From Myxococcus xanthus (GTDB lineage: Bacteria > Myxococcota > Myxococcia > Myxococcales > Myxococcaceae): 56,662 nt of DNA. Under the pieces are notes generated by a model. It saw only the letters and a program-made list of their open reading frames with translations. It did not search any database and had not been told where the DNA came from. This document shows positions 7,992-14,401 of this stretch, in pieces (the first letter of the stretch is position 1; each line of letters begins with the position of its first letter). Both the position numbers and the translations under genes were made by a program. The stretch spans positions 1 to 56,662 of the forward strand of contig NZ_FNOH01000024.1 in the NCBI RefSeq assembly GCF_900106535.1. The letters run 5' to 3'.

Positions 7992-8609
7992 ATGGGACGA
8001 AAGCGAATCAGTGCGGCTCCGCCTGTCGCGTCTGGCTCGGATACTCGAGCGAGCATCTTGAGCGCTGCGGCTCGTGCGTTTGCGGTGGACCCCTCCGCGC
8101 CACTGGTCGATGTGGCCCGGTCCGCGGGGGTCGGACGGGCGACACTTCACCGGTACTTCGGCTCCCGAGAGGAACTCCTCCGCGAGGCAGGGTTGGACTC
8201 CCTGGTGCAGCTCGAACAGGCGTTGAAGGCGCACCGCTTCGAGCGGCTGGCGCCCGATGTGGCTCTGGAGTCCTTGGTGGGCGCACTGGCCCCATGGGGT
8301 GACAGGCTCCGGTTTCTCCTGGTCGTCTCCGAGCTGAGTCAGGAGCCCTCGCTCAAGGCCATCGAAGCCCGGGTGGACGAACAAATCATGCGCATCTTGT
8401 TGCGCGCCAGGGACGCAGGCGTGCTGCGCCAGGACCTCCCGAGCGCGTGGCTGTTCGCCACCTTCGAGGCGCTTCTGTACGCGGCCTGGACGGCGGTCGC
8501 CCAAGGTGACCTCGCCGCGAACGATGCCGCTCGAACGATTCACGAGACGCTGCTTCACGGCCATGGCACGGGGCACCTCACTGGCGCCAGGAAGGCGCGC
8601 CCACGATGA
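7992..8609 (+). CDS. TetR/AcrR family transcriptional regulator
   Basis: 205-residue TetR repressor. The N-terminal HTH is clear: ASILSAAARAFAVDPSAPLV, DVARSAGVGRATLHRYFGSR and EELLREAGL. The C-terminal ligand-binding domain is helical and ends with an Arg/Lys-rich tail. The ATG at 7992 is preferred to an upstream frame because it abuts the operator and -10 element, implying leaderless expression. Its stop overlaps the start of the DUF418 gene (ATGA), so both form one operon that is probably autorepressed through the inverted repeat at 7972-7991. The inducing ligand is unknown; pairing with a membrane protein suggests a small amphipathic molecule (inference). Confidence 0.9.
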   Translation: MGRKRISAAPPVASGSDTRASILSAAARAFAVDPSAPLVDVARSAGVGRATLHRYFGSREELLREAGLDSLVQLEQALKAHRFERLAPDVALESLVGALAPWGDRLRFLLVVSELSQEPSLKAIEARVDEQIMRILLRARDAGVLRQDLPSAWLFATFEALLYAAWTAVAQGDLAANDAARTIHETLLHGHGTGHLTGARKARPR

Positions 8610-9772
8610 CCCCGAATCCCTCGGAGCGGCTTCATGGCATCGATATCGCTCGAACCTGTGCCACCTGCGGGATGTTCGTGGTGCACGCGTTCCTCGTCCT
8701 GGGGCCTCCCAGTTCGGGTCTTTCGGGCTGGGAGCGCATCGTGTTCAACCTGACCGAAGGGCGCGCTGCCGCCACCTTCGTCCTCTTGGCGGGCCTGGGA
8801 GTGGGGCAGCTTCTCTCGCGGAGGGAAACCACCGACTCACGTCGCGTGCTGTGGCGTCGAGCCCTCTTCCTGGGGGGGCTGGGAGTTCTCAACCTCATCG
8901 TGTGGCCCGGCGACATCTTGCGGCTCTACGGCGTCGCGCTCTTGGCCGCGCCGTGGTTGCACCGCTGGTCATCCAAGGCGCTCTCGGGGCTTGTGGCCGC
9001 TCTCATTCTCATCTTTCCGCTCGCGGCCGTCTTCGTGGACTGGGATGCCCGTTGGGACTGGGCAACGCTCACGTACCGGGGCCTTTGGACTCCATCCGGC
9101 TTTACCCTCAACTTGGTGGTTGATGGCTTTCGTCCCTTGCTCCCCTGGTTGGCGTTCTTCGTGCTGGGCCTGCGGCTGGCCCGTCTCGACTGGCGCGACA
9201 GTGCCACGCCGCGGCGAATGCTGTGGGCGGGCATCTGTCTGTTCGTCCTGTCGGAGTTCGTCTCAGCGGGGCTGGTGAAGCTCGCGATTCAAAGCGCGAT
9301 GGGCGAGCACCTGGGAGCAAACGTCGTGATGGCGCTCCTCGGCACGCACTCCCTTCCTTCCATGCCGCTGTTCATGCTCTCCGCGCTGGGTATCGCCTGC
9401 TTGGTCCTGGGGGGCAGCTTTGTCCTGGGGAACCACCTCCCGCGACGCATTCGGGAGGCGCTGGTGTCCACGGGGCGTCTGGCGTTGACCTGGTATCTGG
9501 GCCATGTGCTGTTGTTGGTGGGGCTCTCCGTCGCGGGCTACGGCAACCGCCTCTCCGCGCTAGCCGCCATGGGGGTGGCGTTCGCTGGATTCGCGGGTGT
9601 CATCGCCGTGTCGTACTTGCGAGGCGGAGCACCCATGCTGCTGGAGCGAATGCTCCGGCGCTTCTCCACATCGAGCCCAGGCCCCGGTCCTGACAAGGCG
9701 GCAGTCGTGCTGCCCCAAGACGTCGCTCCTGCTGCTGCTCGGCGGAGAGACGGCGAGGCTGCCAATCCATGA
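8606..9772 (+). CDS. DUF418-type polytopic membrane protein
   Basis: 388-residue integral membrane protein with about ten hydrophobic segments. The N-terminus has RLHGIDIARTCATCGMFVVH and then GRAAATFVLLAGLGVGQLLS, the layout of DUF418/DUF1624 (YeiB and heparan-N-acetyltransferase-like) proteins. The final third (RLALTWYLGHVLLLVGL, AMGVAFAGFAGVIAVSYL) fits the DUF418 domain, and the last forty residues are a hydrophilic cytoplasmic tail. Family members are thought to move acyl groups or export compounds, but their function is not established. Its ATG overlaps the TetR stop, showing translational coupling. Confidence 0.82.
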   Translation: MTPNPSERLHGIDIARTCATCGMFVVHAFLVLGPPSSGLSGWERIVFNLTEGRAAATFVLLAGLGVGQLLSRRETTDSRRVLWRRALFLGGLGVLNLIVWPGDILRLYGVALLAAPWLHRWSSKALSGLVAALILIFPLAAVFVDWDARWDWATLTYRGLWTPSGFTLNLVVDGFRPLLPWLAFFVLGLRLARLDWRDSATPRRMLWAGICLFVLSEFVSAGLVKLAIQSAMGEHLGANVVMALLGTHSLPSMPLFMLSALGIACLVLGGSFVLGNHLPRRIREALVSTGRLALTWYLGHVLLLVGLSVAGYGNRLSALAAMGVAFAGFAGVIAVSYLRGGAPMLLERMLRRFSTSSPGPGPDKAAVVLPQDVAPAAARRRDGEAANP

Positions 9773-10286
9773 GAAGTGCATCTCCTCACGAACTCAACAG
9801 CCTCGCTCTTGGCCTCACTCCCTGAACCTCATTGGCTGACGCGCTGTTCGTGGCGCGGCCAATGGGCTGGGGAGCGGGCCCAGCCACAGAATTGGCCAGT
9901 TATCGTCCCGGCTACTATCCCTGCCTGCTGGTGTTGTTGCGGTGGGTGGGCCCACATCGCCTGCAACGCATACGCAGGACGGGGGCACCACGCCGCGTCA
10001 GCCAGCGACGAGCCTCCCGCCGGCTGCTGGCCTGTTTCATCTTCAACCGCCCGGCCTCCCCTGAACGCTTATCTCCGAAGTATTCGCCAGGGACGCGGGC
10101 CCCGTCACTTGACAACCCTGGGTGCCCCCGTTACCAGAAGGCAAACCGCTGACGTTCGAGGTTGATGCGCAGGAGGCCTAGATCACCCTGAGGCCCCGCC
10201 CACACACTGGGCGGAAATCGGCTGTTGAGACAGCCGAAGGGGGCGTCGTGTGCCCCTCTCCCGCATCAAATTGGCAGGATTCCTCC
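9773..10286. other. Intergenic region, no gene recognised
   Basis: About 500 bp with only short open frames of no recognisable content. A 7-bp inverted repeat CATTGGC/GCCAATG lies near 9831-9876. Nothing else can be supported. Confidence 0.4.
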
Positions 10287-10544
10287 GTGAACGTCTCACG
10301 CAAGGAGCTGCGCGTCCTGAACGTGCTGGCTCAAGGCGGGCGTATTCTGAAGCACAAGGATGAGAACGGGCGTTTGACCCATGTGGCGTGTGTCACGCCA
10401 GAGGGCTGGCAGTTGTCGCTCTGCACGCTGGAGGTCTTCCAGCAGTTGAAGCGGCGAAAGCTCATCTCCTCGGTGAAGGGCGGCCCGTACCTCATCACCA
10501 GGCTGGGGCTTCAAGCGCTCTGCGGAAGTTCAAAGACACGCTAG
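10287..10544 (+). CDS. YjhX-like protein (putative toxin family)
   Basis: 85 residues from the GTG at 10287, which is exactly the length of Escherichia coli YjhX. It has the family layout: VSRKELRVLNVLAQGGRI, HKDENGRLTHVACVTPEGW, the CTLEVFQQLKRRKLI helix and VKGGPYLITRLGL at the end. YjhX (UPF0386) is described as the toxin partner of the acetyltransferase YjhQ in enterobacteria. The start was chosen by alignment to that length and a GGCAGGA site upstream. No GNAT gene is next to it here; the following sequence is a transposase fragment. The protein may therefore be an orphan, or serve a DNA-binding winged-helix role rather than toxicity. Confidence 0.8.
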   Translation: MNVSRKELRVLNVLAQGGRILKHKDENGRLTHVACVTPEGWQLSLCTLEVFQQLKRRKLISSVKGGPYLITRLGLQALCGSSKTR

Positions 10545-10611
10545 TGATGAACTCAGAATTGCCTCAAGAGGTCTCGGATGCACCCGAGTAGCCGTTCAGG
10601 GGTGGTGCGGA

Positions 10612-10740
10612 GTGCTGGCGGAGGCAGAGCGCAGCACGACGCCCGGTGAAGTCGTGGCGCTCCTGCGCCGGGAAGGGCTGTACTCCTCGTTGGTGAGTGC
10701 GTGGCGGTTCCAGCGCGATGCAGGGGAGTTATCAGCTTGA
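10612..10740 (+). mobile_element. IS3-type transposase orfA fragment
   Basis: Forty-two codons encode VLAEAERSTTPGEVVALLRR followed by EGLYSSLVSAWRFQRDAGEL and a stop. This matches the N-terminal HTH region of an IS3-group orfA (GEVGALLRREGLYSSHL-type). Nothing of the rest of the element remains, and it cannot be active. It lies directly downstream of the yjhX-like gene, where a partner gene would be expected. Confidence 0.6.
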
Positions 10741-10874
10741 GGATGTGTGCAGTCCCGTGCAGCAACCTGCGCACCTTCTTGCGCCCCGACGTCGGGCGAT
10801 CAGAGCAGCGGCTGGGACTCCCTTTGGGCCACTGAAATGGCAGCCCCGGCACATCCAGTGCACTGGTCGCACAG

Positions 10875-11162
10875 TGCGCTAGCGATGGTGGCACCGGAGC
10901 GCTGTGTTCCGAGGAAGGCGCATCGTGTCAGCCGAGCATCGCTTGTCGAATGGGAACGATTGCTTGCGAGGGGCAGGTCACCGCATGCGTACCACCCGGC
11001 AATTCGCCAGACGGAGCTCCCTGTGGCGCGAACGCGGTGTGCTCGGACGGAGCCTGCGTTGCCTGTACCGCTGGTGAGGCGTGCGTCTCTTCGACCCCTT
11101 GTCGCACCGCCACCATCGAATGTTCCACCGGAGCGCCGCCGGAGTTCCCGCGCGGAAAGTAG
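10875..11162 (+). pseudogene. Fragment of a Cys-rich repeat surface protein
   Basis: In one open frame from about 10875 to the TAG at 11160-11162 the sequence reads GGTGALCSEEGASCQPSIAC, then MGTIACEGQVTACVPPGNS, PDGAPCGANAVCSDGACVAC and TAGEACVSSTPCRTATIECS. These are Cys-rich repeats ('PDGT.CG.n.vC..G.C..C..G..C') found in large myxobacterial adhesin-like proteins. There is no start, no signal peptide and the frame ends quickly, so this is an internal scrap of a larger gene. Confidence 0.55.
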
Positions 11163-11197
11163 ATGCGCGGGCGTGCTTCCGTGTGCATAAAGAGCCC

Positions 11198-11701
11198 ATG
11201 CGCCGTCCCCTCTGCGCCCCGCTCCTGCTCGCGCTCGCCCTGCTGCTGGGGGCATGTGACCGCCAGGACCGCTATGACCGCCCCGGCACGCCGGTGCCGG
11301 AGAGCCTGTGGGCGGAGACGCTGGAGGGCGAGCGCATCGACCGGGCGGCGCTGCTGGGCCGCCCCTGGGTCATCAACGTGTGGGCCCCAGGCTGACACGC
11401 CTGCGCTCGGGAGTTGCCCGAGCTCGAAGCCCTGAGGAGTGAGTACGAGGCGCGCGGCGTCGGTTTCCTCGCGCTTTCGCTCAACCCCAGCGAGGCGCGC
11501 AACCGCGAGACTGCGGCTGCGCTGGGGGTGCACATGACCGTGGCCACGGCGAAGGGCGAGGTGCTGGGCCCGCTGCGCATCTCCACCGTGCCCGCCACCG
11601 TCTTCATCAACCGCGAGGGCGTGGTGGTGGCGGCCGTCAACGGCGAGCGCTCACGCGGGTTCTACGCGCGGCGCCTGGAGGCGCTGCTCGCTGCGCCGTA
11701 G
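11198..11701 (+). CDS. TlpA-like thioredoxin lipoprotein with in-frame TGA (candidate selenoprotein)
   Basis: Read through its TGA, this frame gives 167 residues. It has a lipoprotein signal (LLLALALLLGAC, Cys20) and a TlpA/thioredoxin fold: RPWVINVWAPG, then the TGA at 11393-11395 (codon 66), then HACARELPELEALRSEY, a long helix, and STVPATVFINREGVVVAAVN with the cis-Pro loop. TlpA proteins have WCxxC; here the TGA takes the place of the first catalytic Cys and Cys69 the second, giving a UxxC motif. Both halves are in the same frame, with unchanged codon bias. A 7-bp hairpin fits the bacterial SECIS rule just downstream. The alternatives are a nonsense mutation or a sequencing error. The expected role is a membrane-anchored periplasmic thiol-disulfide reductase. 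Confidence 0.72.
11393..11423 (+). promoter_or_regulatory. Candidate bacterial SECIS element
   Basis: TGA at 11393-11395 is followed after 9 nt by a perfect 7-bp stem, GCTCGGG (11405-11411) and CCCGAGC (11417-11423), with loop AGTTG. The apical loop starts 16 nt past the TGA and has G in its first two positions, which meets the published bSECIS rule (16-37 nt, G at loop position 1 or 2). The TGACACG start is the same as in the E. coli fdhF element. Confidence 0.55.
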
Positions 11702-11744
11702 TTGCTGGATCGGGCCCGCAACCGTCTTACCTGGGCCGTCATGA

Positions 11745-11794
11745 TGCGCGTCTTGGCGCAGGCACCCCGCAGCGACCGAATTCTGGCTAGGCAC
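11745..11794 (+). repeat. Dispersed repeat, copy b
   Basis: Shorter copy with the conserved right part CGCAGCGACCGAATTCTGGC then TAGGCAC. It ends 116 nt before the coiled-coil gene start and points towards it, like copies a and c relative to their downstream genes. Confidence 0.6.
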
Positions 11795-11909
11795 ACCGGG
11801 AGCCAGGCCCCCCTCGGCGCTCCCACCTCGGGCTCCATCTTGTCCGATGCGTGGCGCGGGGCCGACTCTATGCCGGGTTCTTCCGCCTCGCTGTAGTAGG
11901 TTGACGTGA

Positions 11910-14255
11910 ATGGTACGCACTTCAAGGCTGGTGTTGCTCGGGTTCTTCATCCTCGCCTCCGCCGCGTCCGCCCAGGCTGGCGCCGCGAGGTCCATCGGGG
12001 AGGCATCGAAGCGAGTGGAGCGTGCGCGCGCCGACCTCGCGACGGCAGTGCAGCGGATCGAAGTGGAGCCGCCGCGCAACGCCGACCTCGACGCCGCCCT
12101 CGCGGCGGTGGAGGCGCTGAAGGTCGCGCTCGACGCCGGAGCGAGCTTCGAGACGGAGGACCTCGAGTACGCGAAGCTGGTCCTGGCAGCGCGCAAGCAG
12201 CTCCGGACGCAGCGGGAGTACGTCGACGAGCGCCGGGCCAAGGTCCACATCCACGAGTACCGCCGACGCATCGACGGCGCGCTCGCGCCCCTGAACGAGC
12301 GCATGGCGAAGCTCGGCCAGGGTGACCCGGGCTCCAAGGCGATGGACGATGCCCGCGCCGCGGTGGACGCGCTCGTGAAGTTGGCGGAGGAGGGCCGGCC
12401 TCTCAAGAGCCAGGACCCGAAGTTCTCCACGTACCTCACCGAGGTCGAGGCGACCCTCGCCCGTCACCAGAAGACGCTCGACGAGCGGTGGCTGCAGCTG
12501 TCGGCGCAGAAGCAGCGGGGCCTTCTGGATGAGAGCCGCAAGACCCTGGCGAGCTCGCTCAACGAGGTGGGCAAGGCCTGGTCGGACGAGAAGTTCGCCG
12601 CCACCGACAAGGCGGTGGCCGCGCTGCAGAAGCAGCTTGAGGAGGGCAGGCCGCTCGAGGCGCAGGACAAGGCCTATCGCGCGGAGGCGGAGAAGGCCCG
12701 CGCCGAGGTCACCCAGGCCAGGCGTCGGATGGATGAGCTCGTGGCGCAGGCGGGTGTCTCGCGGGTCAAGGTGGAGCTGGAGCCTGCCCATGAAGAGCTC
12801 CGTGCGTCCGCCAAGGCGCTTCGGGTGAAGCGGCCCGCGCCCGAGCAGCTCTCCGAGGCCAAGACCGCGGCGTTCGTCGTCCGGAAGCTGGTGGACAAGT
12901 ACGAGCCGCAGGCGGCGAGGAGCCAGGCCATTGGCCAGTATCTCGCCGAGGTGAAGAACACGCTCGTCGAAGTGGAGGTGGCGCTCCAGGTCCGCACCCT
13001 CGACGCGGCGCGCGCCGAGGTCGTCCAGGCGCTGCGGAACGTCGAGAAGCGGTCCGTGACCGCCGAGCAGTTCGAGGAGGCGAAGACAGCGATGGTCATC
13101 CTGGAGAAGACGCTCGAGACGGTCCACGTGAAGAACCCCGCCATCAGCCCGGTCGCCGCTGACGCGCGTCAGCTCCTCAAGGACGGGCGGGCGACGATGG
13201 AGCGGCGCCGGTACGAGGTCGACCTGCAGCAGCAGCGCGCGAAGGTGGACGAGGCCCGGAAGAACGCGGTGGCGCTGGTCTCCCAGGTCCAGAAGGAGAC
13301 GCCCTCGGAGGCGCAGCTCCAGGCGGCGGAGAACGCGGTCAAGCAGATTGGCGTGGTGCTGGAGGCGGGTGCCGCCCTCGTCAAGAAGGACCGTGATTAC
13401 GCCCTGTACGCCAAGGAGTCGAAGGAGCGGATGGCGGAGCTGAACGACCGCATCACCCGGCGGAAGATTGTCCTGGCCGCGGCGGATGCCCGGGTCCAGC
13501 TCGCGTCCCGGCTGGCCGCCACGAAGGAGCAGCTCGAGGTCGCCAAGGCGATCTCGGCGACCGACGCCGAGGTTGAGACCGCCTCGAAGAGCGTGGACGA
13601 GATCATGCAGATGTTCGAGACGCACGCGGCGCTGGAGCGGCAGGACGCGGGCTACGCTGCGTCCGCCGAGCGGTCGCGCGCCGACTGGCTGAAGATGGTC
13701 GAGGCGCTCGAGTTCGCGAAGCAGGTGAGGGCGCTGCGCCGGCTGACCGGTGAGGCGCTGGACGTCGCCGGCAAGGCGGCGGCATCCGCCGCGTCCTCCA
13801 CGGACCTGCGCAAGCGCAGGGCCCTGTACACGAGCGCTGCGGAGAAGCTCAAGGCTTGCCAGGATGAGGGCGCCCGGATGGTGAAGGAGAACGCCGGCCT
13901 CGCGGCGGTTGACGTGCTCGTGGACGGGGTCCGCACCCAGCCCCAGGACGTGATGGCCCAGTGTGCCCAGAAGGCAGAGACCCTGCAGGCGCCCCTGAAG
14001 CGCGTCGACGTGGAGCTCCGGTTCCAAGAGGGCCAGCGGAAGGCCTACGACGCGGCGAAGGCCCACCTCTCCAAGGGACGCAAGAACGAGGCGCTCGCGC
14101 AGCTCAACGATTGCATCGCGGAGGGGCGCATCCTCGAGAACCGATACCCCGACTTCAAGGAGCAGAAGTTCGACATCGGCGGCGCCAGCATGAGCATGTT
14201 GGAGCTGGTCCAGGTCTGCGCGAAGGAGCGCAAGGCGCTGCAGCCTTCCCCTTGA
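11910..14255 (+). CDS. Exported repetitive coiled-coil protein
   Basis: 781 residues. An N-terminal signal peptide (VRTSRLVLLGFFILASAASA, cleavage after AQA near residue 24) is followed by almost uninterrupted helix. I see about six or seven diverged repeats of roughly 85-105 residues. Each has an acidic/Ala-rich helix, a loop like 'aLe.G..Le.qD..Ya' (for example EEGRPLEAQDKAYRAEAEKA and HAALERQDAGYAASAERSRA) and a second basic helix. The last 120 residues contain a few Cys and a DIGGASMSMLELVQVCAKER end. No enzyme motif is visible. A periplasmic spacer, scaffold or envelope-linked structural role is possible, but no family is recognised. A hairpin terminator follows. Confidence 0.85.
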   Translation: MVRTSRLVLLGFFILASAASAQAGAARSIGEASKRVERARADLATAVQRIEVEPPRNADLDAALAAVEALKVALDAGASFETEDLEYAKLVLAARKQLRTQREYVDERRAKVHIHEYRRRIDGALAPLNERMAKLGQGDPGSKAMDDARAAVDALVKLAEEGRPLKSQDPKFSTYLTEVEATLARHQKTLDERWLQLSAQKQRGLLDESRKTLASSLNEVGKAWSDEKFAATDKAVAALQKQLEEGRPLEAQDKAYRAEAEKARAEVTQARRRMDELVAQAGVSRVKVELEPAHEELRASAKALRVKRPAPEQLSEAKTAAFVVRKLVDKYEPQAARSQAIGQYLAEVKNTLVEVEVALQVRTLDAARAEVVQALRNVEKRSVTAEQFEEAKTAMVILEKTLETVHVKNPAISPVAADARQLLKDGRATMERRRYEVDLQQQRAKVDEARKNAVALVSQVQKETPSEAQLQAAENAVKQIGVVLEAGAALVKKDRDYALYAKESKERMAELNDRITRRKIVLAAADARVQLASRLAATKEQLEVAKAISATDAEVETASKSVDEIMQMFETHAALERQDAGYAASAERSRADWLKMVEALEFAKQVRALRRLTGEALDVAGKAAASAASSTDLRKRRALYTSAAEKLKACQDEGARMVKENAGLAAVDVLVDGVRTQPQDVMAQCAQKAETLQAPLKRVDVELRFQEGQRKAYDAAKAHLSKGRKNEALAQLNDCIAEGRILENRYPDFKEQKFDIGGASMSMLELVQVCAKERKALQPSP

Positions 14256-14267
14256 GCCACCGCTCCA

Positions 14268-14300
14268 GGGCCCTTCGTTCAGCTCCCCGAATGAAGCCCC
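14268..14300. terminator. Hairpin between convergent genes
   Basis: CTTCGTTC and GAATGAAG pair with one G-U, extended by GGG/CCC around a bulged C, over an 8-nt loop. It sits between the coiled-coil gene stop and the convergent propeller lipoprotein and could terminate both. No T-run. Confidence 0.4.
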
Positions 14301-14401
14301 GCGCGGAGCGCGAGCCAGAGTCCGAGTCGAAGGCCGCATGGGCCACCTGGATGCGCGCCTCTCCTACGACCTGGAGGGCGCGCATCAGGGACCCCGTTGA
14401 T

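Noticed and set aside
9831..9876. CATTGGC/GCCAATG inverted repeat as a terminator of the DUF418 gene
   Set aside because: Arms are short and the loop is long; no supporting T-run.
11922..14339. Very long open frame (about 800 codons) on the strand opposite the coiled-coil gene
   Set aside because: It is an antisense shadow from strong G+C bias at third positions; its protein is Leu/Arg/Gly-rich without motifs, while the plus-strand protein has a signal peptide and repeats.
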